Source: Alphaproteobacteria bacterium (lineage in GTDB: Bacteria > Pseudomonadota > Alphaproteobacteria > Rhizobiales > Aestuariivirgaceae). Taken from it: a DNA stretch of 12,384 nt. The notes beneath the pieces were generated by a model. It was not told the origin of the DNA. It was given only the letters and a program-made list of their open reading frames with translations, and made no database searches. Position 1 is the stretch's first letter, and every line of letters starts with the position of its first letter. Where the stretch lies: contig JAJRRZ010000151.1 in NCBI GenBank assembly GCA_024279045.1, forward strand, positions 1 through 12,384, read 5' to 3'. A program made the position numbers and the translations under genes. Shown in pieces: positions 7,501 through 12,384 of the stretch.

Positions 7501-7989
7501 CAGGGCGTGCAGCAGTCCCTTGCCGATGCCTGGTTCTGGTATGAGGCCGCCGCCCGCCAGGGCGATGCCACCGCTGCCGAACAGGCAAAGAAGCTGGCTG
7601 CGTATTTGCCGAAGAACCAGTTGGCCGAAGCACGCAAGCGGCTTGACGCCTTCACTCCGACGCCGCCCATCCGCAACGCCAACACCGTCGTCATCGATCG
7701 GCCCGAATGGCGCAGCACGCCTGCTGCTTCCCGTGCCGCTGCCGCCAGGCCCGCCACCGACGACGGCAAGCCACTGACCGGCAAGGCCCTGGTGAGCGAA
7801 GTGCAGCGCCTGCTGAAGCGCGCCGGCTATGACATCGGCAAGGTCGATGGCATCATGGGCAACCGCACCGCCAATGCCATTCGCCTGTTCCAGCTGCAAG
7901 CGCGCATGAAGGTAACCGGCACGCCCAGCATGGAGCTGCTCAACCACCTGCGCCAGCGCCTCGGCGGCGCCCGGAGCCAGAACTTGTAA
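4573..7989 (+). CDS. PodJ-like membrane protein: coiled coil, TM segment, Sel1 repeats, peptidoglycan-binding domain
   Basis: This is a 1138-residue protein with a clear layout. Residues ~30-470 are charged heptad-rich coiled coil (repeats such as LEQRIDVLNKRLEEM and IAALEERIGQLQQAL). Residues ~470-700 are an Ala/Pro/Gln-rich linker ending in a basic stretch (KAAKAATRKR). One hydrophobic segment follows at about 712-729 (LMLAGVVLLSAGTVLM). After a low-complexity linker come four Sel1-type repeats at about 857-1000 (for example AVQWFRRAADKG, ARVWYERAAQRG). A peptidoglycan-binding domain closes the protein at about 1068-1130 (VSEVQRLLKRAGYDIGKVDG, then NRTANAIRLFQ). Basic residues before the TM put the coiled coil in the cytoplasm and the Sel1/PG part in the periplasm, the topology known for the polar organiser PodJ. 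Sequence identity to PodJ cannot be judged here. The start is uncertain: TTG 4558, ATG 4573 and ATG 4627 all lack a strong ribosome binding site. Confidence 0.9.
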   Translation: MAADPARAGRGARWWRHTMNGNNRKPGRDEQAYEALAGQLRALLDEAGEHDAANPAGEKKDMPLQASNRADSFEQLVQEQFARIATQLDNLGKRLDKVPTTPQRPEEVPGYAELKTVLHNLIEHLELAEGRTAEAIGDLREKLDDVARRTARALEMAESGGTGDMPETRAALQVLEQRIDVLNKRLEEMRASGEESARAYVDSCIGEVEKKIENLQSTAPDNEALAEMVRQQVARHADEQVRQAEERIAAMVVRLQGKLEDLAGGVMDVDRLRTDVEQLDAHVRQVQETLQGLSARVAEKADKIETQALRQQLDELAGQLQQAHAAAPADDTRLHALEEQVLNIRQLVEEALGEPLTLMGEKLAAHEEQIGKLLQHGGAPAIGEEHASRIAALEERIGQLQQALANHGEKAAAETGKEIEALRAGMADLEKFARDSDARTREMMQTVHDALAEVVQRLDTLENGQQRHQPRPQPQARDAAPSATQEAAPSAAEALLGEAAPETVAPEQAAQDNGAAVRASMPQDNLKDEVAQVVALMQGDGGSRDASTSGQPQAFQPGAEPAAALNVAPNATADASAISREPSPQVASQQEDFIAAARRAAMAASNTGTKATHGGARSSSGLLARLTGRKQQQERVDEPHIEAADNGMPSTARADKSASLLGGLANLRGGLKRKGEKAVNTARETAQVADDATASVANKADKAAKAATRKRLMLAGVVLLSAGTVLMSRQGGQDAQPTAPAGAPMVQDEAATHGAGGNEARKAPGQGGRDNGQPARPAKGTDSGKPPAGKKVSDATGALPLDPTRAATAVETASITGLASAPRIAGEQPAPQAERQLPDSIGPAALRAAAASGNGKAAYVIATNYLRGRGVAPDAAKAVQWFRRAADKGVVVAMYRLGVLHERGIGTSRDMLKARVWYERAAQRGNVRAMHNLAVLLASGKAGEPDFEKAAQWFRKAAEQGVRDSQFNLAVLYHRGQGVQQSLADAWFWYEAAARQGDATAAEQAKKLAAYLPKNQLAEARKRLDAFTPTPPIRNANTVVIDRPEWRSTPAASRAAAARPATDDGKPLTGKALVSEVQRLLKRAGYDIGKVDGIMGNRTANAIRLFQLQARMKVTGTPSMELLNHLRQRLGGARSQNL

Positions 7990-8009
7990 ACAGGCGTGCC
8001 GGATGTGCC

Positions 8010-8100
8010 ATTTGCTTGAAAATGGTGTTTTCCTTTCTGCCCGCCGGGAATGCCCGAAGGCATTTCCAGCGGCAAAAGACTGCGGAGATACAGCGCAAAT
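8010..8100 (+). repeat. Structured intergenic repeat, copy 2 (MITE/REP-like)
   Basis: This 91-bp element starts 20 bases after the stop of the PodJ-like gene and matches the reverse complement of 3097-3185. It shares ATTTGCTTGAAAAT (8010-8023), the aggcATTTCCAGcGGCAAaA block (8059-8078) and the GCAAAT end (8095-8100). Its centre folds into a hairpin: CCGC (8041-8044) with GCGG (8069-8072), and GGAATGCC (8047-8054) with GGCATTTCC (8059-8067) around a CGAA loop. No gene is seen in it. Confidence 0.65.
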
Positions 8101-8176
8101 GGCTTGGAATGTCGTGCGAATTGATGGGGGCGGGCCCCAGGCTGCGGGCCTCTTTCCCCGCCGGGGATGACGGCCT

Positions 8177-8596
8177 ATGCTGTGCGTCATGCAGGCGCGC
8201 GCGCACATTCCTGTTTCGCTTCATCTGTTCATGGCCGCCCCGCTGCTGCTGGCCGCGGGACTGGCGCTGAGCGTGCCGGAATGGCGGCTGACGTGGCTGG
8301 CGCTGGGCCTGCTGGCCACGCTGGCGCTGACACTTGTCGGCATGATCTGGCGCTGCTGCGCGATCCGGCATTGGCCCGCGGGCGGGAAAGTGCAGGCCGG
8401 GGCAGGGCGGGCCTGGTTTGCCTTGTTGCTGGGGCTGGCGGCGCTGGCCAGTTTGCTGCTGCCGCTGACGCCAGGGTTATTGCTGCTTGCCATGGCGCGG
8501 CTGGTTTGGGCCTGGCAGCGCGCTCCTCTGCCGGGTTTCCCTGTGGTGGAGGCTTTTCTGCTGCTGGCCGCCATACTGGCCGTGCCGCCGGCATGA
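8177..8596 (+). CDS. Small multi-pass membrane protein of unknown function
   Basis: The 139-residue product is strongly hydrophobic, with about four or five membrane segments (roughly residues 14-32, 36-57, 80-96, 98-113 and 122-137) and short basic loops (RCCAIRHW, WAWQRAP). No enzyme motif is visible and I do not recognise the family. The start may be ATG 8177, with GGGGATGA 7-10 bases ahead, or ATG 8189. A GC-rich inverted repeat (TCCCC-GCC-GGGGA, 8155-8167) overlaps the ribosome binding region and could restrict translation. An overlapping frame (8167-8631) has no hydrophobic pattern and looks like a shadow. Transmembrane-like composition can arise by chance in GC- and CTG-rich DNA, so some doubt remains. 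It is followed 183 bases later by apaG. Confidence 0.62.
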   Translation: MLCVMQARAHIPVSLHLFMAAPLLLAAGLALSVPEWRLTWLALGLLATLALTLVGMIWRCCAIRHWPAGGKVQAGAGRAWFALLLGLAALASLLLPLTPGLLLLAMARLVWAWQRAPLPGFPVVEAFLLLAAILAVPPA

Positions 8597-8779
8597 TGCT
8601 CCCGGAGCGCCGTCCCACGGCACTATCATGAGGAACCCCGTGGCCCATGCAGCGGCCCATGCAACGGAATCGGGCGAAATGCCGCCTTTGTTCGGCGCAT
8701 GCCATGCATTAGGGTGAAAACCGGAATGGAGTATCCGTCATTGGGGAAGGAGCCGCCAGCCAGCGCGCGGCATCATGCC

Positions 8780-9214
8780 ATGCACAAATCCGAGCAACAG
8801 CGCCTGCCTGGCGCGCACGATATTTACGAAAAGACCACCCACGGCGTGCGCGTGCGCGTGCGCCCGGAGTTTCGCAACGACCAGTCCGACCCGGCCAACA
8901 GCTATTACGTCTGGCTCTACCACGTGGAAATCACCAATACCGGCGAGCAGACCGTGATCCTGCGCACACGGCACTGGATCATCACCGATTCGCAAGGTCG
9001 TCTGACCGAGGTGCGCGGCGCCGGTGTGGTTGGCGAGCAACCCATCCTGCGTCCCGGCGAGCGCTTCGAATACACTTCAGGCACACCGCTGAAAACGCCC
9101 AGTGGCTTCATGCGCGGCTTCTACGAGATGGAAACCGAAGACGGCCAGCGCATCACGGTGGAGATCCCGGCCTTCTCCCTGGACAGCCCCCACGCCGTCA
9201 ACCACCTGCACTGA
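8780..9214 (+). CDS. apaG: ApaG domain protein
   Basis: ApaG is a small all-beta protein with an immunoglobulin/fibronectin-III-like fold, linked to Co2+ resistance in Salmonella; its biochemical role remains unclear. The family core is all present: YYVWLYHVEITNTGEQTVIL, then RHWIITDSQGR, EVRGAGVVGEQPILRPGE, FEYTSGTPLKTPSGFMRGFYEM and IPAFSLDSP. The visible core needs only about 125 residues. ATG 8780 gives 144 residues but has no ribosome binding site. ATG 8726 gives 162 and has AGGGTG about 9 bases ahead, so the longer form is possible. The stretch between the preceding gene and this one (8597-8779) holds only a short direct repeat (ggcccatgca at 8642 and 8653). The gene converges with the S24 regulator, and no clear terminator lies between them. 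Confidence 0.95.
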   Translation: MHKSEQQRLPGAHDIYEKTTHGVRVRVRPEFRNDQSDPANSYYVWLYHVEITNTGEQTVILRTRHWIITDSQGRLTEVRGAGVVGEQPILRPGERFEYTSGTPLKTPSGFMRGFYEMETEDGQRITVEIPAFSLDSPHAVNHLH

Positions 9215-9292
9215 GTTGCCCGTCTGCGGCTGCAGGTTGTGCAGTGCACCGGCCTGCCCGTTGCAAGGAGAGGTGAAGGCGTGTGCCAGCGG

Positions 9293-9919
9293 TTACTGGC
9301 TGGCCCACAGGATGCGCGCCAGCCACTCCACCTCGACCACACTGACGGTGATGTCCTCGTGCGCCGGATTCAGCGAGGCCAGCGTGATTTCCGTCGCCGT
9401 GCGCCGGCGCAGCTCCTTGGCCATTACCTCGCCATTCTTCAACCGCGCCACCACCCGATCGCCCACCCGCGTCTGCGTGTTCGGCGAGACCACGATGATG
9501 TCGCCATCGCGATACACCGGCTGCATGCTCTCGCCGGTGATGCGCAGCGCATAGGCGTTTTCATCCGTCAGGCCGGGCACCTCCACATCCTCCCAGCCTG
9601 AACCGGCGGGAAAGCCGGCATCATCGAAGAACCCCTCGCCCCCGGCCCTGGCCAGGCCGATCAGCGGAATGCGCATGCGCAATGGTTGCTTGCGCGCCAC
9701 CAGCCGCGCGAAGTCCTCCAGCGTGGTGCCGGTGGCGCTCAGCACCTTGGAGATGCTCTCCGTGGACGGCCATCGCGGCCTGTCGTTGGCGGTGATGCGT
9801 TTGGAACGGTTGAATGACGTCGGGTCCAGCCCCGCCCGCTTCGCCAGGCCAGAGGTGGAAAGCCCATGCGTGCGCGCCAGCGTATCTATGGCGCGCCAGA
9901 TATCGGCGTGCGAAAACAT
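9293..9919 (-). CDS. LexA/CI-like S24-family transcriptional regulator with autoprotease domain
   Basis: This 208-residue protein has an N-terminal helix-turn-helix (about residues 5-75: IWRAIDTLARTHGLSTSGLA, KRAGLDPTSFNRSK, RPRWPSTESISKVLSATG). It has a C-terminal S24 peptidase domain (about 84-205). The catalytic dyad appears intact: Ser131 in ITGESMQPVYRDGD and Lys168 in GEVMAKEL. An Ala-Gly pair at 92-93 (LARAGGEG) is in the right place to be the self-cleavage site, as in LexA and phage CI. This type is common as a chromosomal regulator in alphaproteobacteria and need not be phage-derived; no phage genes are nearby. DNA damage or another signal could trigger cleavage; targets are unknown. 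ATG 9919 is chosen over a TTG at 9934 because homologous proteins, as I recall them, begin M-x-S-H-A-D-I-W. Confidence 0.93.
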   Translation of the reverse strand: MFSHADIWRAIDTLARTHGLSTSGLAKRAGLDPTSFNRSKRITANDRPRWPSTESISKVLSATGTTLEDFARLVARKQPLRMRIPLIGLARAGGEGFFDDAGFPAGSGWEDVEVPGLTDENAYALRITGESMQPVYRDGDIIVVSPNTQTRVGDRVVARLKNGEVMAKELRRRTATEITLASLNPAHEDITVSVVEVEWLARILWASQ

Positions 9920-10002
9920 GGTCAGCAAAACCAAAGCGCCCTTCCCTCAAACAAGCTTTGATTCGCAGGGCAGGGTGCGGCCAGCCCCCCTCCCACGCGC
10001 TT

Positions 10003-10032
10003 CTTATAGCTTGTGGGCTGCGGTGAGTCGAA
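10003..10032 (-). promoter_or_regulatory. Possible promoter of the S24 regulator gene
   Basis: On the minus strand TATAAG (10003-10008) is preceded by TTCGAC (10027-10032) at 18 bp. The -35 match is weak. Downstream in the leader a small dyad, TCAAA-CAAGC-TTTGA (9947-9961), could be an autoregulatory operator for the S24 protein. Both are tentative. Confidence 0.3.
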
Positions 10033-10131
10033 TCCGCCAGAACGCCGGGCGCGCCACGCACCCGCCTGATTGCATGGGACAATCCTGCATCACGCCTGGG
10101 CCCTGCCCGATTGTTGGGCAAGGCGGCAGGC

Positions 10132-11151
10132 TCAACGGCTTGCCGTGCGCAGCATCTCGGCGATGGACTCGCGCACCACGGTGAACTGCCCGGCGGGGCG
10201 GTAACGTTCCAGATAGGGCGGCACGACAGCCTCGATGCCTTCCGCCTCGATCCCCAGCCCGGCCAGCGTGCGCCCTTCCGCCTGGGCTGCCTCGCTCACC
10301 ACGTTGTCGCGCTGCAGCATGCGCACCTGATCCGGCGTCAGCGGCGCGCCGGGCAGAAACTGCATCGGCCAGGCCATTGCCTTCGCCAGCCCGAACGGCA
10401 CCGGCAGCAATATTCTGCGGCGGCGGATCACCGCCAGCATGAAGCGCATCAGCTCGCGGAAGGTGAACACCTCCGGCCCGCCCAGCTCCAGCACCTTGCC
10501 CGAATATGCTCCGCCGCCGTTTTCCACCAGCCGCACCACGGCCTGCGCTATGTCGCCGACATGAACGGGCTGAAAGCGCGTCTTGCCGCCGATCAGCGGC
10601 AACATGGGCGAGATCCGCGCCATGGCGGCGAAGCGGTTGAAAAATTCGTCCTCTGGCCCGACGACAATGGACGGGCGCAGGATGATCACATCACCACGCG
10701 CCTGGCGCACGGCCTGTTCGCCCTGTGCCTTGCTGCGGCCATAGGCCGAGGGCGAGCTGTCATCCGCGCCGATGGCCGAGACGTGGATGAACGTTTCCGC
10801 TCCGGCCTCGCGCGCCGCTTTCGCCGCCGCCCGCGCGCCATCCACATGCACCGCCTGGAAAGTCTGCCTGCCGCGCTCGGCCAGTATGCCCGCCAGATTG
10901 AGCACCGCCACGCAGCCATCCACCGCCTCGCGCACCGAGGCGGCATCGCGCACATTGGCCTGGGCGAAGGCAATCTGCCCCGGCGCGCCAAGCGGCTGCA
11001 GGAACTGCGCCAGATCCGGCCTGCGGCAGATCACCCGCACCCGCCAGCCGGCGGACGCCAGCGCCGCCACCACGTGCCGCCCGATGAAGCCCGAGCCACC
11101 AATGACACCGACGATCTCTTCGCGAAACGTGCGATACGGCTGCTGCGCCAT
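10132..11151 (-). CDS. NDUFA9-like NAD(P)-binding protein of the complex I-associated atypical SDR family
   Basis: This 339-residue atypical short-chain dehydrogenase/reductase resembles the mitochondrial complex I subunit NDUFA9 and its bacterial relatives. The N-terminal Rossmann motif VIGGSGFIGRHVV covers residues 16-28. Further signs are LNLAGILAERGRQTF (84-98), VSAIGADDSSPSAYGRSKAQ (124-143, including a YxxxK at Y137/K141), ILRPSIVVGPEDEFFNRFA, and the C-terminal GGPEVFTFRELM. It probably binds NADPH. In bacteria the family is predicted rather than proven to act in complex I assembly or quinone-related metabolism. ATG 11151 is chosen over ATG 11175 because GGGAGGCAGG lies just ahead of it. 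No nuo genes are in view. It is divergent from tRNA-Leu. Confidence 0.93.
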   Translation of the reverse strand: MAQQPYRTFREEIVGVIGGSGFIGRHVVAALASAGWRVRVICRRPDLAQFLQPLGAPGQIAFAQANVRDAASVREAVDGCVAVLNLAGILAERGRQTFQAVHVDGARAAAKAAREAGAETFIHVSAIGADDSSPSAYGRSKAQGEQAVRQARGDVIILRPSIVVGPEDEFFNRFAAMARISPMLPLIGGKTRFQPVHVGDIAQAVVRLVENGGGAYSGKVLELGGPEVFTFRELMRFMLAVIRRRRILLPVPFGLAKAMAWPMQFLPGAPLTPDQVRMLQRDNVVSEAAQAEGRTLAGLGIEAEGIEAVVPPYLERYRPAGQFTVVRESIAEMLRTASR

Positions 11152-11190
11152 GTCCTGCCTCCCTCGCGCTCGCATTGCTTGTCAGGCCTC

Positions 11191-11219
11191 TTGATAGCCG
11201 CATATGCGCCATCTGAAAA
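11191..11219 (-). promoter_or_regulatory. Possible promoter of the NDUFA9-like gene
   Basis: On the minus strand TTTTCA (11214-11219), a 17-bp spacer and TATCAA (11191-11196) lie about 40 bases before ATG 11151. The spacer contains the perfect palindrome CGCATATGCG (11199-11208), which could bind a regulator. The match to consensus is moderate (4 of 6 in each box). Confidence 0.35.
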
Positions 11220-11245
11220 GCACCCCTCGATGCCGCATCATCCTC

Positions 11246-11272
11246 TTGACATCCGCCTGCGCCGACTATAGA
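11246..11272 (+). promoter_or_regulatory. Promoter of tRNA-Leu
   Basis: An exact TTGACA (11246-11251) and TATAGA (11267-11272) precede the tRNA. The spacer is 15 bp, or 17 if the -10 is read as TAGATG. Transcription would start about 8-10 bases before the mature tRNA 5' end. A strong -35 with this spacing is usual for stable RNA genes. Confidence 0.7.
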
Positions 11273-11288
11273 TGCATCCACGCAAGAT

Positions 11289-11376
11289 GCCCGGGTGGCG
11301 GCATTGGTAGACGCGCTGGTTTCAGGTACCAGTGGCCATTGCGGCCGTGGAAGTTCGAGTCTTCTCCCGGGCACCA
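11289..11376 (+). tRNA. tRNA-Leu, anticodon CAG
   Basis: This is a class II tRNA of 85 nt plus an encoded CCA (11374-11376). The acceptor stem is GCCCGGG (11289-11295) with CCCGGGC (11366-11372), and the discriminator base is A. The anticodon stem is CTGGT/ACCAG around loop TTCAGGT, giving anticodon CAG at 11323-11325, which reads CUG, a heavily used codon in this GC-rich window. A long variable arm (tggccattgcggcc) identifies Leu rather than a class I tRNA. The T arm carries TTCGAGT. Confidence 0.97.
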
Positions 11377-11403
11377 TTCGTTTGATGGTTTTCGCCGGTC
11401 GTG

Positions 11404-11430
11404 CCGCCAGCTCGCAGGCTGGCGGTTTTT
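11404..11430 (+). terminator. Intrinsic terminator after tRNA-Leu
   Basis: A perfect 8-bp stem CCGCCAGC (11404-11411) with GCTGGCGG (11418-11425), loop TCGCAG, is followed directly by TTTTT. It lies 27 bases after the encoded CCA and should define the tRNA precursor 3' end. Confidence 0.92.
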
Positions 11431-11551
11431 CGTTTACGCTGGCGCAACATGCCATGATACGGCGCAGCAGCAGCGTTGGCGCGGCGCAACAAGGCACAAT
11501 ACGCACAATGCATGCAGCATGCGCAAACACGCACAACACGGAGCAGGCCTC

Positions 11552-12166
11552 ATGAGCATTCGCCTTTTCAAGCACGACCTGCCCGGCGACATCAACCTCG
11601 GCGCGGAAGTGGCGGTGGATACCGAAACGCTGGGTCTCAACCCGTATCGCGACAAGCTGTGCCTGGTGCAGCTCTCCAGTGGCGACGGCAATGCCGTGCT
11701 GGTGCAGCTCGACCGCGACAGCTACGACGCGCCAAACCTGAAGCGTCTGCTGGCCGACGAAAACGTGCTGAAAATCTTCCATTACGCGCGCTTCGACATG
11801 GCCGTGCTGAAACACTGGCTGGGCGTCGATGTCGGGCCGGTGTGGTGCACCAAGATCGCCTCGAAACTGGCCCGCACCTATACCGACCGCCATGGCCTGA
11901 AGGATCTGGCCCGCGAGATGCTCGGCGTGGACATGTCCAAGCAGCAGCAAAGCTCCGACTGGGGCACGCCGGTGCTCTCCGAGGCCCAGAAACAGTATGC
12001 GGCATCGGATGTGCTGTATCTGCACGAGCTGAAACAGCGCCTGGAGATGATGCTGCGCCGCGAGGGCAGGCTGGAGCTGGCCGAGCAGTGCTTCGCCTTC
12101 CTGCCCACGCGCGTGGCGCTGGATCTGGCCGGCTGGCCGGAAACGGACATCTTCGCCCATTCATGA
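11552..12166 (+). CDS. rnd: Ribonuclease D, short exonuclease-domain form
   Basis: RNase D is a DEDDy-type 3'-5' exoribonuclease that trims tRNA and other stable RNA 3' ends. The 204-residue product holds only the catalytic domain and lacks the HRDC domains of E. coli RNase D (about 375 residues). This is the usual short form in alphaproteobacteria. All exonuclease motifs are present: Exo I VAVDTETLGL (Asp23, Glu25), Exo II FHYARFDMAVL (Asp82), and Exo III YAASDVLYL (Tyr149, Asp153). GGAG lies 8 bases before ATG 11552. The upstream 121 bases between the tRNA terminator and this gene hold three GCACAA motifs and two GCATGC palindromes. It has its own transcription unit behind tRNA-Leu, a fitting neighbour for a tRNA-processing enzyme. 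Confidence 0.95.
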   Translation: MSIRLFKHDLPGDINLGAEVAVDTETLGLNPYRDKLCLVQLSSGDGNAVLVQLDRDSYDAPNLKRLLADENVLKIFHYARFDMAVLKHWLGVDVGPVWCTKIASKLARTYTDRHGLKDLAREMLGVDMSKQQQSSDWGTPVLSEAQKQYAASDVLYLHELKQRLEMMLRREGRLELAEQCFAFLPTRVALDLAGWPETDIFAHS

Positions 12167-12221
12167 GGCCGCCCTGTCGGGCAATCGTGTCTGGAACAAT
12201 TGCGATGGGCAGCTTGACAGG

Positions 12222-12384
12222 ATGCGCTCTTCGTTCGTCATTGCCGGGCTTGACCCACTGCTGTCCGGTTTAACATCGCAAGAGCTCCATGGTCATTTGT
12301 CGTTGGTCGACAATCCGGGTTTCTGGGGATGCTGTGAGGTTGTCGATGGGCCTGCGGTGAAACAGGTTCAGGCGCACCAGGCGG
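12222..12384 (+). CDS. Possible start of an unidentified gene, cut by the window end
   Basis: From ATG 12222 a frame stays open for 54 codons to the edge. It reads MRSSFVIAGLDPLLSGL, then LHGHLSLVDNPGFWGCCEVV, then VKQVQAHQA. The composition is protein-like but no family is recognised. The ribosome binding site is weak (acagg right at the ATG). Third codon positions look less GC-biased than in rnd. The first codons overlap a sequence like a common alphaproteobacterial intergenic repeat (12236-12256), whose translation also gives VIAGLDP, so this frame may be accidental. Confidence 0.3.
   Translation, partial: MRSSFVIAGLDPLLSGLTSQELHGHLSLVDNPGFWGCCEVVDGPAVKQVQAHQA

Noticed and set aside
7108..8208. 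366-codon minus-strand open frame over the Sel1/PG-binding region
   Set aside because: It is antisense to well-recognised Sel1 and peptidoglycan-binding domains, and it also reads across the intergenic repeat.
8167..8631. 154-codon frame overlapping the membrane protein gene
   Set aside because: Ala/Gly/Arg-rich sequence typical of a frame-shifted reading of GC-rich DNA. The overlapping frame shows clear membrane segments.
9285..9300. GCCAG/CTGGC hairpin between apaG and the S24 gene as a terminator
   Set aside because: The stem is only 5 bp, it overlaps the S24 stop codon, and no T run is present on either strand.
10100..10122. TGCCC/GGGCA hairpin after the NDUFA9-like gene as a terminator
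   Set aside because: The stem is short and no T tract follows on the minus strand.
10760..12160. 466-codon minus-strand open frame
   Set aside because: It runs across the rnd gene, the tRNA-Leu gene and the NDUFA9-like start in antisense. All of these have strong independent support.
1..12384. CRISPR array, prophage, transposase or toxin-antitoxin system
   Set aside because: No regularly spaced repeats, phage structural genes, transposase motifs or paired small toxin/antitoxin genes were seen. The S24 regulator alone is not evidence for a phage.

Overview
The window looks like a piece of a GC-rich alphaproteobacterial chromosome with dissimilatory sulfur metabolism. The sulfur part is the C-terminal ~560 residues of AprA (adenylylsulfate reductase, alpha subunit). 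The alphaproteobacterial signal comes from the gene set: a short one-domain RNase D next to tRNA-Leu, a complex-I NDUFA9-type SDR, ApaG, a chromosomal LexA-like S24 regulator, and a PodJ-like coiled-coil/Sel1/peptidoglycan-binding protein. A sulfur oxidiser of the Rhodospirillales type would fit, but the exact taxon is not determined here.

Layout. (1) 1-2994, plus strand: aprA (cut at its 5' end), an unrecognised 136-aa protein, a SlyD-like FKBP prolyl isomerase without a His-rich tail, and an unrecognised 52-aa protein with a very good ribosome binding site. A GC-rich hairpin lies after aprA, a perfect palindrome precedes the small gene, and an intrinsic terminator at 3042-3077 ends the group. 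(2) 2995-3448: a 454-bp gap holding that terminator, one copy of a short structured repeat, and an inverted repeat in the leader of the next gene. (3) 3449-4436: a two-CBS-domain protein (+) converging on a MerR-type regulator (-), separated by a bidirectional terminator. (4) 4573-7989: a 1138-residue membrane-spanning protein (cytoplasmic coiled coil, one TM segment, Sel1 repeats, peptidoglycan-binding domain), followed by the second copy of the short repeat. (5) 8177-9214: a small multi-TM protein and ApaG. (6) 9293-11151, minus strand: an S24-family autocleaving regulator and an NDUFA9-like NAD(P)-binding protein. (7) 11246-12166: promoter, tRNA-Leu(CAG), terminator and RNase D. (8) The last ~220 bases hold a possible gene start running off the window and a sequence resembling a common alphaproteobacterial intergenic repeat.

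How the parts relate. Only the first group looks like a functional cluster: AprA with a folding helper and two small unknown proteins could be a reductase plus accessory factors. The rest is mostly housekeeping or independently transcribed genes. The most unusual signal is a pair of ~90-bp intergenic elements (3097-3185 and 8010-8100). They share a 14-base exact block, matching ATTTGC...GCAAAT ends and a central hairpin, like a MITE or REP-type dispersed repeat.
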